A DNA stretch of 64,000 bases from Trichothermofontia sichuanensis B231 (GTDB taxonomy: Bacteria > Cyanobacteriota > Cyanobacteriia > B231): contig NZ_CP110848.1 of assembly GCF_026240635.1 (NCBI RefSeq), positions 1,428,501 through 1,492,500 on the forward strand, read 5' to 3'. The notes beneath the pieces are model-generated. The model was not told where the DNA came from and searched no databases. It was given only the letters and a program-made list of their open reading frames with translations. Position 1 is the first letter of the stretch, and each line of letters starts with the position of its first letter. Of this stretch, positions 28,877 through 38,525 are shown piece after piece. A program made the position numbers and the translations under genes.

Positions 28877-29794
28877 TTAGGGTCGGAGATCTGCGTGGGC
28901 AGCTGCCACCACTGCCTGCACGATTGCTGGTGTCCAACTCGCCTGGGGGCGGGGATCGTTATCTGCTTCCCGTAGCCAGAGAAGGTACTCGATATTACCG
29001 GCAGGTCCCAGGATGGGCGACCACGTTAGGCCACAAAAGGACCAGTTTAAGGGGGGGGGGGCCGTTTGTTTAGGGTCTCCCCAGGTGAATTGTGCAGAGG
29101 GGGCTGTCGCAGAGGAGGTCGAACAGGCGTTAGCAGCCTCGCCGGTTGCGGCGGTAAGCACCTGGACGATCGCGGCAACCTGATCCGCAGGGTCACGAAC
29201 CACGCCCTTTTTCCCCACCCGATCGCGTCCGACTTCAAACTGGGGTTTAACCAGCAAAATCACTTCACGGGGCGATCGCAACAACCGCCAGAGGGCCGGG
29301 AGGATTTTTACTAGCGAGATAAACGAGACATCTACAACGGCCAGATCGGCGGCAGGGGCACCATCGGGATACAGGCTTTCCGGTTGCAGGTGGCGTAAGT
29401 TCGTACGCTCATGGACGATCACGCGGGGATCTGTGCGCAGTGTCCAATCGAGTTGGCCATACCCCACATCAATGCCATAGACCTGGGTTGCCCCTGCCTG
29501 CAGCAAACAGTCGGTAAAGCCGCCCGTGGAAATGCCGCCATCCAGGCAAATGCGATCGCGAACGGGAATCGCAAATTCAGCCAGGGCTTTAGCAAGTTTT
29601 TCGCCGCCCCTGGAAACATAGGGCGGACGGTGTTGCACCTCAATCTGGGCCGATCGGGACACCTCCGTACCGGGTTTATCTACCACAGTGCGATCAACCC
29701 GCACCTCCCCCGCCCGGATACATCGCTGGGCTTGCTGGCGCGAGGAGCACAGGCCCCGTTCGACTAACAGTACATCAAGGCGTTGTTTGTTCAA
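28877..29794 (-). CDS. TlyA family rRNA 2'-O-methyltransferase / hemolysin-like protein
   Basis: This 305-residue protein has an N-terminal S4 RNA-binding domain (RLDVLLVERGLCSSRQQAQR) and an FtsJ-like methyltransferase domain (YVSRGGEKLAKAL, ICLDGGISTGGFTDCLLQAG, VDVSFISLVKILPAL, LVKPQFEVGRD). TlyA methylates 16S/23S rRNA in mycobacteria. The cyanobacterial activity is inferred. In the C-terminal part, between about residues 220 and 250, there is a low-complexity insertion (CSTSSATAPSAQ ... TAPPPLNW) encoded partly by an 11-C run, before the conserved GPAGNIEYLLWL end. The start appears to be TTG at 29794. Confidence 0.9.
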   Translation of the reverse strand: MNKQRLDVLLVERGLCSSRQQAQRCIRAGEVRVDRTVVDKPGTEVSRSAQIEVQHRPPYVSRGGEKLAKALAEFAIPVRDRICLDGGISTGGFTDCLLQAGATQVYGIDVGYGQLDWTLRTDPRVIVHERTNLRHLQPESLYPDGAPAADLAVVDVSFISLVKILPALWRLLRSPREVILLVKPQFEVGRDRVGKKGVVRDPADQVAAIVQVLTAATGEAANACSTSSATAPSAQFTWGDPKQTAPPPLNWSFCGLTWSPILGPAGNIEYLLWLREADNDPRPQASWTPAIVQAVVAAAHADLRP

Positions 29795-29851
29795 GGCAGG
29801 CGGACGAGTGCAACAGACTTCTCTTGAATTATGGCCTGCTTGATGGTCAGA

Positions 29852-30499
29852 TTAGGGCGTCCGCTCGGAAATCGGATAGGCAGCCTTGCAAACCTCTAAC
29901 ATTCGTCGATCGTTTTCACTGACCGTGGCCAAGGGGTAATAGCCCTCTAGATTGAATCCCCTTGCCGCCGTTGGGGTTTGGGCGGCGATGGGTGAGGGGG
30001 GGGCAAGGGCGATCGCATAGGGATGACGGCCTTGCCCATAGCTATCAATCACCGTTAACGCCAATTGGTCGGCTTGAAAGCGCCCATAGGTGCAGTCAAA
30101 CTCAGAGGATGGCATATAAAAGGCCCCGATCACGGCCCCCTGGGTCACTTCAAAGACCAGGTAGGAACGCCCCAATTGATCAGGCTCTGGGGATTCACCG
30201 TATAGATAGACCCCATCTGCTAACGGGGGTGCCGCTACCCTGGCGTCAGCGGCGGCTACGACAGCTGCTTGGGTGTGGGGGCGCTCCGTGACTCCCTCGG
30301 CCTGGGGACTAGTGATGATCGCGACCAAGGTACTTCCCCCCAAGCCTATCGCTAGACCTGCCATTAGCCACCCTAGTCTGGATCGGCTGCGTTTACGCAA
30401 CTGCGCCCAATGGGGTTGCAACTGCTTCGCTATCTGGGTTATTTGTGCTATCGGTGCTATCTGCTTAATGATGTGCTGTTGTCGATCGTGCGATGTCAT
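29852..30499 (-). CDS. Conserved cyanobacterial protein with one membrane helix, unknown function
   Basis: This is a 215-residue protein. A basic N-terminal third leads into a membrane helix at about 43-62 (LGWLMAGLAIGLGGSTLVAI). The outer domain carries DGVYLYGESPEPDQLGRSYL and GAFYMPSSEFDCTYG, a pattern I recognise from unannotated cyanobacterial proteins. The topology suggests a periplasmic or lumen-facing domain. The ATG at 30499 is preferred over a GTG 33 bases upstream because GGGGGAGG stands five bases before it. It lies 57 bp upstream of tlyA on the same strand, so co-transcription is possible. Confidence 0.8.
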   Translation of the reverse strand: MTSHDRQQHIIKQIAPIAQITQIAKQLQPHWAQLRKRSRSRLGWLMAGLAIGLGGSTLVAIITSPQAEGVTERPHTQAAVVAAADARVAAPPLADGVYLYGESPEPDQLGRSYLVFEVTQGAVIGAFYMPSSEFDCTYGRFQADQLALTVIDSYGQGRHPYAIALAPPSPIAAQTPTAARGFNLEGYYPLATVSENDRRMLEVCKAAYPISERTP

Positions 30500-30532
30500 G
30501 ACAACCTCCCCCTGCGAAACCACGACCACCAC

Positions 30533-30959
30533 TAGCTAGATCAACAGTGACAAAACGTTAATTTGCGTATAGCTTCATCAAAAATTCATCCTGACTGTAG
30601 CTGGCCCCGGTTGACCGCTCTTGGGCATCGGTGATGGCTCAAACTGCCTCTGAATCTGCTGTTTGGCTTGAACGGAAAGGGTGCGATCGCCTTCAGGCTA
30701 GCATTGGCCTGCTTCTCACATCCCTGGGGCAAGCCTTCGACATTCCTAATCCAGACCGCTATACTGGCGGAGATCTAGCTCGAAATCGTCCTTACGCTTT
30801 CATTGTAGGATGGTCCCCGCCGCGAACGGGGGCTGCTTTGAGATTCGTGACATTCCGCCAGTCCTAGAGCGTTTCCCCTGCGCCTTAGGTACGGGCTACC
30901 TGCACGGCTGAGTATGTCCTGATTTTTGGTAGAATCATTCGTCGTAATGGAGAATCTCA
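30533..30959. other. Intergenic region upstream of ppa
   Basis: It is divergent space between the unknown membrane protein and ppa. An open frame at 30631-30867 lacks a ribosome-binding site and shows no recognisable domain, so I do not call it. Confidence 0.3.
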
Positions 30960-31472
30960 GTGGATTTAACCCGTATTCCGGCTCAGCCCAAACCCGGTCT
31001 GATCAATGTATTGATCGAAATTCCTGCCGGGAGCCGCAATAAGTATGAGTTTGATAAGGCGCTGAATGCCTTTGCCCTCGATCGCGTCCTCTATTCGTCG
31101 GTGCATTATCCCTACGATTATGGGTTTGTCCCCAACACGCTGGCGGATGATGGCGATCCCCTAGATGGGATGGTGATGATGGATCAGCCCACCTTTCCGG
31201 GTTGTGTGATTGCTGCCCGTCCGATTGGGATGTTGCTGATGATTGATGGCGGCGATCGCGATGAAAAGATCCTCTGTGTCCCGGATAAGGATCCGCGCTA
31301 TGCCGATGTCAAGTCTCTCAAGGATGTGGCCTCCCATCGGCTCGATGAAATTGCTGAGTTTTTCCGCAGTTATAAGAATCTAGAAAAGAAAGTGACGGAA
31401 ATTTTGGGTTGGGAGGATGTCGATCGCGTGGCACCCCTCGTTGAACAGTGTGTGCGGGCGGGGCAAAAGTAG
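30960..31472 (+). CDS. ppa: Inorganic diphosphatase (family I)
   Basis: This 170-residue soluble enzyme hydrolyses pyrophosphate and so drives biosynthetic reactions. The family I signature [10 protein letters not shown] (about residues 63-72) holds the metal-binding Asp residues. Other active-site elements are [24 protein letters not shown] and DKDPRYADV. The length is normal. The start is GTG at 30960 with GGAG about 8 bases upstream. The PP2C gene begins 35 bp downstream, so a two-gene operon is likely. Confidence 0.97.
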   Translation: MDLTRIPAQPKPGLINVLIEIPAGSRNKYEFDKALNAFALDRVLYSSVHYPYDYGFVPNTLADDGDPLDGMVMMDQPTFPGCVIAARPIGMLLMIDGGDRDEKILCVPDKDPRYADVKSLKDVASHRLDEIAEFFRSYKNLEKKVTEILGWEDVDRVAPLVEQCVRAGQK

Positions 31473-31507
31473 ACCCAAACCTGTCGGGGAACCCGGGGAA
31501 ACCAACC

Positions 31508-33406
31508 ATGAATGAGGCCAGCCTTAACCCACCTCGCTACCTTTGGGCTGTGGGCGATCTGGCAGCACAGATTCCTGTTGGCGAGCGGGTCGCCGACCGC
31601 TACGAGGTGGTGGCCCCCCGCCTCTGGCAGGATACCCAGCCCGAAAGCCTGCCGGAAATTCCCCGTGATTTGCCCGATCGGGTCCGGCCCTATCTCTACC
31701 TCTATCCCCTGCGCTTACATCTACCTGTGGCCTATGGCTTTTGCCACTGGGAACTGGCTGCCGATCCCCAGGCGAGCATTCTCTTGCTGGACCATGTGCC
31801 TGTTAAAGCCAACGGTCAACTGTATCCCACGGTGACGGAAAGCTGGCCCTATGCTACGGCCCTGCGTCAGGTCTATTGGTTTTGGCAAATCCTGGAATTA
31901 TGGACGCCCCTGTCGGAACAAGGGGTGGTTTCGAGCCTGTTGCACCCGGATAATGTGCGGGTGGAGGGCTGGTGTATTCGGCTGTTAGAACTCTATCCAG
32001 ATAATCCCCATGATCCCTATCCGCCTTCGCTGGCGACTTTGATGGATAACTGGGCACCCTGGCTACCGCTGGCCCAACCGGCGATCGTGCCCAAGCTGCA
32101 ACTATTGGCCGAAGAACTGCGATCGCAAACGGTCAGTCTCGGAGCCGTCCTCGCCCGGCTGAATCAACTTCTGCTTCAGCAATCCGCCGAGGTGCCGCTG
32201 CGACTACGAGTGGCAGGGGGGACCGATCCGGGTCCTAACCAAACCCATAACGAGGATAGTTGCTATCCCACGGAGCGGGAGCTTCAGCAAAAGGATTTGC
32301 CCCCGCACAATCGGTTAATTCCTGCCCTCAGCTTGGTGTGTGATGGCATCGGTGGCCACGAAGGGGGCGAGGTGGCCAGCCAGTTGGCTGTGCAAACTCT
32401 CAAGCTTCAGATACAGGCCCTGTTAACAGAGGTGGCCAGTCAGGAGCAACCGCTGGCACCGGAGGTGGTGAGTGAGCAAATTGTGGAAGCGATCCGGGTC
32501 GTGAACAATGTGATTGCGGCCCAGAATGATCAGCAACAGCGATCGTCGCGACAGCGCATGGGGACCACCCTGGTTATGGCGCTGCAACTCCCCCAACGGG
32601 TCAATGCGACGCAAACAGCCCACGAACTCTATCTGGCCTGGGTAGGGGATAGTCGGGCCTACTGGATCACTGAAGATTATTGCCAGCCATTAACCCTAGA
32701 TGATGACGTGGCGACCCGCGAGGTGCGGTTGGGGCGAGCTTTATACCAGGAAGTGCTGCGGCAACCGGATGCTGGTGCTCTTACCCAGGCGATCGGGACC
32801 CGCGAAGCTAGCTTGCTCTATCCCACCGTGCAGCGCCTGATCATTGACGAGGATGGCCTCCTGCTCCTGTGTTCCGATGGTCTGAGTGATCATGGCCTGG
32901 TCGAGCAGTGCTGGCAAACCCACCTGCTACCGGTCCTGCGGGGGGAACAATCGGTGAGTGGGGCCGTGCCAGCCCTAATTGCTTGGGCCAATCAACACAA
33001 TGGCCACGATAATACCTCCGTTGTCCTCACCTACTGCCGGGTCTCGCCGGAATACCCGGTTCTTATCCATCCCCTGACAGTGGCCTCGGATCTGCAACCT
33101 AGCCCTGCACCTATATCCACCGCCGATCTAACCCTGCCAACGGAGGAACTGACAGCGGCCTCAAAGGCACTCCTCTACGAGACGGAGCCAGCGACAGACC
33201 CCGGTTCCCCGTCGGCCCAACCCACGCCGAAGCAACGGCGATCGCCCTTCAGAGCAGTGCTCTCGATCGGGGGCCTGTTGGTTTTGGTGCTCTTGGGTGG
33301 CAGTGTGGGCCTTTTGGCCTGGTCACAACTGTATCCAGAGAGTTTCCAAGAGCTTCGCCTGAACCTACCGTCATCTGTGGGGAACGGGGAGCGCGAGGGA
33401 AATTAA
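31508..33406 (+). CDS. PP2C-type serine/threonine phosphatase with N-terminal kinase-like region and C-terminal membrane helix
   Basis: This is a 632-residue protein. Residues ~1-235 include a stretch that recalls a degenerate protein-kinase lobe (VVSSLLHPDNVRVEGWCIRL in the place of the catalytic loop, lacking the HRD Asp). The PP2C domain (about 240-535) has the metal-binding motifs GPNQTHNEDSC, VCDGIGGHEGGEVAS, WVGDSRAYW, CSDGLSDHG and HNGHDNTSVVLT. A Pro/Ser/Thr-rich linker leads to one helix at about 580-602 (AVLSIGGLLVLVLLGGSVGL) and a short outer tail. It should dephosphorylate Ser/Thr in cytoplasmic proteins. The ATG at 31508 is preferred to a codon upstream that overlaps ppa. Confidence 0.92.
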   Translation: MNEASLNPPRYLWAVGDLAAQIPVGERVADRYEVVAPRLWQDTQPESLPEIPRDLPDRVRPYLYLYPLRLHLPVAYGFCHWELAADPQASILLLDHVPVKANGQLYPTVTESWPYATALRQVYWFWQILELWTPLSEQGVVSSLLHPDNVRVEGWCIRLLELYPDNPHDPYPPSLATLMDNWAPWLPLAQPAIVPKLQLLAEELRSQTVSLGAVLARLNQLLLQQSAEVPLRLRVAGGTDPGPNQTHNEDSCYPTERELQQKDLPPHNRLIPALSLVCDGIGGHEGGEVASQLAVQTLKLQIQALLTEVASQEQPLAPEVVSEQIVEAIRVVNNVIAAQNDQQQRSSRQRMGTTLVMALQLPQRVNATQTAHELYLAWVGDSRAYWITEDYCQPLTLDDDVATREVRLGRALYQEVLRQPDAGALTQAIGTREASLLYPTVQRLIIDEDGLLLLCSDGLSDHGLVEQCWQTHLLPVLRGEQSVSGAVPALIAWANQHNGHDNTSVVLTYCRVSPEYPVLIHPLTVASDLQPSPAPISTADLTLPTEELTAASKALLYETEPATDPGSPSAQPTPKQRRSPFRAVLSIGGLLVLVLLGGSVGLLAWSQLYPESFQELRLNLPSSVGNGEREGN

Positions 33407-33556
33407 CGCCTGAGGATTTCCTGGATGATCCTCACCCAAGGTTTTTCTCCTCCTAAATGTTCACCCTGCTCTCCTTAGCTGGAAGAGGGCACCAGGACAA
33501 AATCTCCACAGAACACGGCAACAGAACCGACCACAGAGTCGTCATCCTTCTGAGAC

Positions 33557-33973
33557 CTAAGCACATGGTTTGTTTTCAAAAGTGTAGTTTCCAAAGGCAA
33601 TTTCTTCTCGAAATTTCGCACCAACGATCGCCTTTAATTCCTCATCATAGTATTTTGCATAGTGATCACGGCAAGACTGATTGCGTTTCGGTAGCGGCGA
33701 ATAGGGAATATCTAGCTTTTCACAAACCAACTTAAAATCATGCTCTAGGCGCTCAAACCGCATGAGAAAGTCAATATCACCGTCCAAAGGCTTGAACTGA
33801 TCATTCATAGGATTAACCAGTCTTGGCCCAAAGGCAAGCAGGGGCTGCAATGTAGGCTGGGCAGCTTCGCAAATGTAGTATCGTAGGGGGGGTACCCCAC
33901 GCAGCAGCGCCAAAAATTCATTCCGCTTAAACTCTGTTACCCCTCGATGGGGTGAAAAGTAAAAAGATATCAT
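33557..33973 (-). pseudogene. 5'-truncated sulfotransferase family 2 remnant
   Basis: The 138 codons match only the C-terminal half of a PAPS-dependent sulfotransferase: DFLMRFERLEHDFKLVCEKL, then HYAKYYDEELKAIVGAKFRE and a Phe/Tyr-rich end. The N-terminal PAPS-binding loop is missing, and stop codons lie just upstream of the first Met. A tandem 10-bp repeat (agatatcatc twice, 33965-33984) sits at the broken 5' end. It faces another damaged sulfotransferase on the plus strand 110 bp away. It could be expressed as a fragment, but no activity is expected. Confidence 0.7.
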
Positions 33974-34083
33974 CAGATATCATCTTCTCTAGCTTGGCTT
34001 GGCTGTTGATCAGTGTTTCGGTCAGGATTCGATATAATCGAACATAACAATTATGCGTCCAAGAATGCAAACAGGAATTGTCA

Positions 34084-34613
34084 ATGCTGGTCAGCCATCG
34101 TCATAAGTTTATTTATACGAAAACAGTAAAAACCGGTGGAACCTCGGTTGAATCCTATTTTGAACGGTTTTGTATGCCCCCTGAGCAATGGAGTCTGAGC
34201 CATGAACGTAATCAATCCATCTCAGAGGTGGCATTGTTGGGTATAGAGGCCCTCAGGTACCACAAGGCTGTTGCTGTGTCCAACAGCCCCAGCGTGCTTT
34301 TACCCTCCCGATTGATCGGGATAAGTATATAGTTAATGGCCAGTTTTGTTTGGACGGTATTATTCGCTATGAAAACTTGACAACTGATATGGCTAGGATA
34401 TGTGAGCATCTGGATTTGCCTTGGGACCCGTCGCTACTGCCGAAATTTAAGGCTGGTATTCGCCCCCCATTGGCAAAAGTCACTGACCTTTATACGCCAA
34501 CGGCTAAAAAGATTGTTGAAGCAGTATTTGCTTTTGAACTCGCTTTTTTTCAATATACATTTCCCACAGAAGAGGATGCGGTGCTCCTGAATGGCGAAAA
34601 TCTAGCTTCATAG
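34084..34613 (+). pseudogene. Sulfotransferase gene with internal deletion and frameshift
   Basis: The 5' part from ATG 34084 (after an ACAGGA site) encodes a sulfotransferase N-terminus with the PAPS-binding loop KTVKTGGTSVESYFERFC. At about 34230-34310 the frame runs into non-homologous codons and a stop (34332). The C-terminal third resumes in another frame as DRDKYIVNGQFCLDGIIRYE and continues to the stop at 34613 (YTPTAKKIVEAVFAFELAFF). About 175 codons remain of a family whose members usually exceed 220, and the middle is missing. So one internal deletion has joined the two ends out of frame. Confidence 0.75.
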
Positions 34614-34785
34614 TGCCCTAAGATATCAATCATCGAGATCGTCTCAAACTATTGGCGATCTGAATACATCAGTGGCCGAATGCTGCAAACGGGCCGTAGG
34701 TAGATTTAGGGTTTCCAGACCAGATATGCTCGATCGCGCTGAGCAATCGGGCATCCTTGAACTAGAGTATGGGGTGAACTAGCTG
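34614..34785. other. Intergenic, no feature seen
   Basis: This is the spacer between the sulfotransferase remnant and a family 3 element. No gene is supported. Confidence 0.3.
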
Positions 34786-34975
34786 ATTGACTGACAAAAC
34801 TCGGACTGCCCTCACCCCCACCCCTCTCCCAGTGCGAGAGAGGGACTTCGAGCCAGGGGGTTGGGGTTAACGTTCCTTCTCCCACGAGGGGCGAAGGGAT
34901 TTAGGAGTGAGGATAGAGAAGTGAGGGCAACTGAGTGACTATCTCTGTTCTCTTGACGGAGACTGTTATGGAAGG
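34786..34975. repeat. Family 3 element, copy
   Basis: It begins ATTGACTGACAAAACTCGG and continues with ccctcacccccacccctctc, the 'ggcgaagggatttaggagtg' block and 'gggcaactgagtgactatct'. It shares these words in order with 18660-18863 and 53608-53744. The right end is degenerate. Confidence 0.6.
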
Positions 34976-35152
34976 CGCTGCCGCACCCCTGTCTGTCTGG
35001 CAACGACTACAAGACAGGAGTTTGAAATTTAAAATTATGAATTGCAACCTGCAACTCGTGAATTGTGAATTATGAATTGACCCTTTACGCTTTACCGTTA
35101 CTGAACTACAAAGTAAACAATACTAACGACTGACCACTAATAGGGGGGATAT

Positions 35153-35599
35153 ATGAGTCAGGGGGTTTATAAAGGTCCGTTTATCCTGGGGATTCTGAGT
35201 GAAAGTGACATCTGCTGGTTGCGAGAGGTGGGCACGATCGAGGAAATTCCTGCTGGTACTGTTTTGATCGAAGGGGGTAAACCGCTAACCTCGTTCTATA
35301 TCATCCTGGGGGGAAGGCTTAGTGTCTCGGTCCAGGAACCGGAACCCCACGAGGTTACCCAGATTAGTGTGGGCGAAGTGCTAGGAGAAATGTCTTTTGT
35401 CGATACAACCCCCCCCTTAGCCACTGTGACCGCGATCGATGATTGTTTAGTCCTATCGGTCTCCCATTACAAACTTGCCTCCAAGTTCCAGCAAGATACG
35501 GGGTTTGCCTATCGTTTTTACCGGGCGATCGCGCTGTTCCTTTCCAGTCGCCTACGGCGGACAACGGCCCAATTGGGGTACGGCGGTACCCACGAGTAA
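35153..35599 (+). CDS. Standalone cyclic nucleotide-binding (CNMP) domain protein
   Basis: This 148-residue protein is almost entirely one cNMP-binding beta-roll: FYIILGGRLSVSVQ, then the phosphate-binding-cassette-like region ISVGEVLGEMSFVDTTPPLA and the C-helix CLVLSVSHYKLASKF. No DNA-binding or kinase domain is attached. The canonical Arg of the phosphate cassette is not obvious (TTPPLATVTA), so ligand binding is uncertain. The start is ATG at 35153 after a GGGGGGA site. It converges on the GIY-YIG gene, with 21 bp between the stop codons. Confidence 0.85.
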   Translation: MSQGVYKGPFILGILSESDICWLREVGTIEEIPAGTVLIEGGKPLTSFYIILGGRLSVSVQEPEPHEVTQISVGEVLGEMSFVDTTPPLATVTAIDDCLVLSVSHYKLASKFQQDTGFAYRFYRAIALFLSSRLRRTTAQLGYGGTHE

Positions 35600-35620
35600 A
35601 CAAAACTGAGAACTCAACAT

Positions 35621-36205
35621 TTAGGTTTTTCCCACAAACGGGGTAGCCCAAAGGTCCCAATTTTCTTTATTGAAGGGCGATCGCCATTTTTCAATCAAGG
35701 CAAGTTCAAGTTTTTGGCGGGCACGCCGATCGCGGGGCGCATGGGGCCAAAAGCGAATATTAACGGTAACGGGTAGCGCATGAGGACGGTGGGCGGCAAG
35801 GTAATTGTGGAGATAACGTTTACAGTCGTGTTCGCCTTTCCAGCGTTGATTCGATTTGATCGTTTCCCCCACATACAGTAAGAGGGGCCATTCATCATCA
35901 ATGACAAAATACAGGGCCGCAACCCCCGTACTATCAAATTTGTTGCGCCAAAATTCCGTGTTCTGGGGGAGAAGTTGAAAGGGGTCAATTGACCAGGGAG
36001 CGATGGTCTCGGTTGGGGCGGTCTCCCCCATAAACAAGTTACCCTGAATCAGAAGCGGCGTTTGACGAACCTGCTGTTGGAATTGGAAAACACGGCGTTT
36101 CCAGGCTTGTAGGGCTGCCACTCCCATGCGCAAGGGATCCACTGGACAATGGTAAGTGCTAAGGACTTGCTCCCGGATTGAAAAGAGTGATAACTGCTTC
36201 GACAT
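35621..36205 (-). CDS. GIY-YIG nuclease family protein
   Basis: This is a 194-residue protein. The GIY-YIG-like core lies at about 92-180: ALYFVIDDEWPLLLYVGET supplies the two short strands, followed by the helix with NQRWKGEHDCKRYLHNY and, further on, the conserved Glu and Asn in QKLELALIEKWRSPFNKENW. Such domains cut DNA in repair, recombination or homing. The substrate here is unknown. The ATG at 36205 lies four bases after the stop of the photolyase gene, and its AAGGG ribosome-binding site is within the last photolyase codons, so the two are almost certainly translated from one mRNA. A repair role is a reasonable inference. Confidence 0.85.
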   Translation of the reverse strand: MSKQLSLFSIREQVLSTYHCPVDPLRMGVAALQAWKRRVFQFQQQVRQTPLLIQGNLFMGETAPTETIAPWSIDPFQLLPQNTEFWRNKFDSTGVAALYFVIDDEWPLLLYVGETIKSNQRWKGEHDCKRYLHNYLAAHRPHALPVTVNIRFWPHAPRDRRARQKLELALIEKWRSPFNKENWDLWATPFVGKT

Positions 36206-36209
36206 CAGG

Positions 36210-37649
36210 TTACCCTTGGCGATTTTTTTGTCGCTGATACAGATCTTTAAACCGCTGCTGTTGTTGGTGATGATCCACGATCGGAGTTACATAACCCCAG
36301 CGATCGCACTCCCCTGGCTCGATTTTCCCCGTAACCAATGCTGCCGTGTCCACACTGCGCAACTCTGGTAACCATTGACGGATATAGTCCGCCTCCGGGT
36401 CAAATTTGCTGGCCTGACTGGCAGGATTAAAAATGCGCAGGGGTTTGGGGTCCATGCCGCAGGAAGCACTCCATTGCCACCCCCCATTATTTGGGGCTAA
36501 ATCACCATCAATCAGGTGTTGCATAAAGTACTTTTCTCCCCATTGCCAATCAATTAGCAAATCCTTGGTTAAAAAACTGGCCACAATCATCCGACAGCGG
36601 TTATGCATCCAGCCCGTTTCGTTTAACTGGCGCATGGCCGCATCGACGATCGGATACCCCGTCCGCCCTGCACACCAAGCTTCAAAATGGTCCTCATTAT
36701 TCTGCCAGGGGAAATCAGCAAAAATGCGATTGTAGGGACCTTGGGTCAGTTCGGGAAAGTGGTAAAGGGCATGGTGATAAAACTCCCGCCAAGCCAATTC
36801 CTGCTGCCAAGTGCGAATACTGATCAGGGCTTCTTCGCTGCGGACCTGGGTAGCCACCTCACTGGCCGCCTGCCACAGGGTCCGAATCCCGATCGCGCCT
36901 AACTTCAAGGCAGCACTTAGTTGCGAAGTACCTGCAATACCCGGAAAATTGCGCTGTTCGGCATAGCTGGTAAGGGCACGATCGCAAAACGCATTCAACA
37001 TCCGCTGGGCAGCCCCTTCCCCCGGTTCGATCAGCAACTCACCCGCCCACGGAAAACCCAAGGCTTGCGCCGTTGGCAGTTGGGTGAAACAACCGGATTG
37101 GTCTGCTAGGTCCTGTTCAGCGGCAGTTAACCCCTGGAGGCAAGCGGGACGATCGCTAGGAGTTGCTTTGGGATGGCTAGACCAATTTTTCCAGAACGGT
37201 GTATAGACGGTATAAGGCGTTCCCGTAGCTGTAGTAATAGCGTCCGGGGGATGCATGAGGTGATCCCAGGTTTGACTGGCGGTAATCCCCCGTGCTTGAA
37301 GCGCCGCAGCGACCTGGGCATCCCGCGATCGGGCGTAGGGTTCCACATCCCGGTTCCAGGCAACGCCGGTAGCGCCGAGGGTAGTGGCGATCGCCGGAAT
37401 CGCTTGGACAGGATCAGCCTGTAGCAGTAAGAGCTGACTGCCGAGGGCTTGATAACTAGCCTGGAGACTCTGAAGACAACCGAGCAGGTAAGCAATCCGT
37501 ACTGGGGCAACATCATCCTGCTCCAAGAGGTTGGGATCAAAGCAGAATAGCCCAACGATCTTAGGACTGCGTTGAAAGGCTTGGCTAATGCCCCAGTTAT
37601 CTGTTAGGCGTAGATCGCGACGATGCCAAAAGAGAATGAGTTCCGGCAT
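36210..37649 (-). CDS. phrA: Deoxyribodipyrimidine photo-lyase, class I CPD type
   Basis: This 479-residue flavoprotein uses light to split cyclobutane pyrimidine dimers. The N-terminal antenna domain opens [18 protein letters not shown], and the C-terminal FAD domain carries [40 protein letters not shown], and [20 protein letters not shown] with the Trp residues of the electron-transfer chain. Length and motifs match cyanobacterial photolyases with an 8-HDF-type antenna. The cofactor itself is inferred. The start is ATG at 37649. It lies 42 bp downstream of the fraE-like gene and 4 bp upstream of the GIY-YIG gene. Confidence 0.96.
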   Translation of the reverse strand: MPELILFWHRRDLRLTDNWGISQAFQRSPKIVGLFCFDPNLLEQDDVAPVRIAYLLGCLQSLQASYQALGSQLLLLQADPVQAIPAIATTLGATGVAWNRDVEPYARSRDAQVAAALQARGITASQTWDHLMHPPDAITTATGTPYTVYTPFWKNWSSHPKATPSDRPACLQGLTAAEQDLADQSGCFTQLPTAQALGFPWAGELLIEPGEGAAQRMLNAFCDRALTSYAEQRNFPGIAGTSQLSAALKLGAIGIRTLWQAASEVATQVRSEEALISIRTWQQELAWREFYHHALYHFPELTQGPYNRIFADFPWQNNEDHFEAWCAGRTGYPIVDAAMRQLNETGWMHNRCRMIVASFLTKDLLIDWQWGEKYFMQHLIDGDLAPNNGGWQWSASCGMDPKPLRIFNPASQASKFDPEADYIRQWLPELRSVDTAALVTGKIEPGECDRWGYVTPIVDHHQQQQRFKDLYQRQKNRQG

Positions 37650-37691
37650 AGGTGAACCAAGAGCGATAAAAAGAGGCTAGAGAACACCCGC

Positions 37692-38465
37692 TTAGAATTG
37701 TCGTCGTGAAAAGATCAAACTCGCTAGCAGCAGTAACAGCAGGGTATAGAGCAGCGCATAACCCGCGCTAGCCGCCAAGGTCATCGGGTCAGGTATCACG
37801 CCATATACCGCTTCATTCCTCAAGTTAAGACGACTTAAGTCGGGCAAGATCAGGTAAAACTTCTGAATAATTGCCTGCATTTGGGGATTTTTACTCAAGG
37901 CCGCTAAGGCAACAATATCCTGGCTCAGGTGCCCCATTAGGTAAATTGCAAAGGTCATTAAGGTGGCTAATAGGGGGCTGGTAAAAACCCCAAATACAAT
38001 AGCAACAGCAGTGATCAGCGAGAGTTCAAGAAAAAGATACAAAACTGCCACGATTAGGCTAACAATTGGATAGCTAATATGATTCAAGGTTAGGATTAAA
38101 AAATAAATTGCAGTAGTTGCCAGCACCAAAACTGCTACAACCGCAGATAAGCCCAGATGTTTGCCAAAGATGAATTCCGCTCGGCTAATTGGCTTCGATA
38201 GTATTACTAGAACCGTACGTTTTTCGATCTCCTTATTGACCAGCCCCGTACCGACGAAGACGATCACGACTAAACCCAACGCCCCGATCGCGGCAATACC
38301 CAAGTCTAGCAAGATACGATCCTCCTCCCCAGCCGCTACCCAGGGGATGAGTTGATTCGCAGCAGCCAGAAAGATTGCAAAAAAGGCAATCAGGTATAGG
38401 ACCCGATCACGGATGACCTCCTGGAAAACATTGGCCGAGATCACAAATAATCTACCCAGATTCAC
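37692..38465 (-). CDS. fraE: ABC-2 type permease, FraE-like (filament integrity operon)
   Basis: This is a 257-residue polytopic membrane protein of the ABC-2 permease type, with about six helices. It has the stretch GLVNKEIEKRTVLVILSKPI between helices 2 and 3, which is typical of NosY/FraE-like permeases. In Anabaena, FraE is encoded third in fraC-fraD-fraE and is needed for filament integrity and diazotrophic growth. The gene order and strand here are the same, which is the main reason for this name. GTG at 38465 has AAGGAGAG at seven bases; TTG at 38471 is the other candidate. No ABC ATPase is adjacent. Confidence 0.8.
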   Translation of the reverse strand: MNLGRLFVISANVFQEVIRDRVLYLIAFFAIFLAAANQLIPWVAAGEEDRILLDLGIAAIGALGLVVIVFVGTGLVNKEIEKRTVLVILSKPISRAEFIFGKHLGLSAVVAVLVLATTAIYFLILTLNHISYPIVSLIVAVLYLFLELSLITAVAIVFGVFTSPLLATLMTFAIYLMGHLSQDIVALAALSKNPQMQAIIQKFYLILPDLSRLNLRNEAVYGVIPDPMTLAASAGYALLYTLLLLLLASLIFSRRQF

Positions 38466-38525
38466 TGTCAATCTCTCCTTACCCTCTGGAGCAGTCCTGG
38501 TATCCAGACCAGGAACCTAGCTATT

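Noticed and set aside
30631-30867. 78-codon frame upstream of ppa
   Set aside because: No ribosome-binding site and no domain; it lies in a normal promoter-sized gap.
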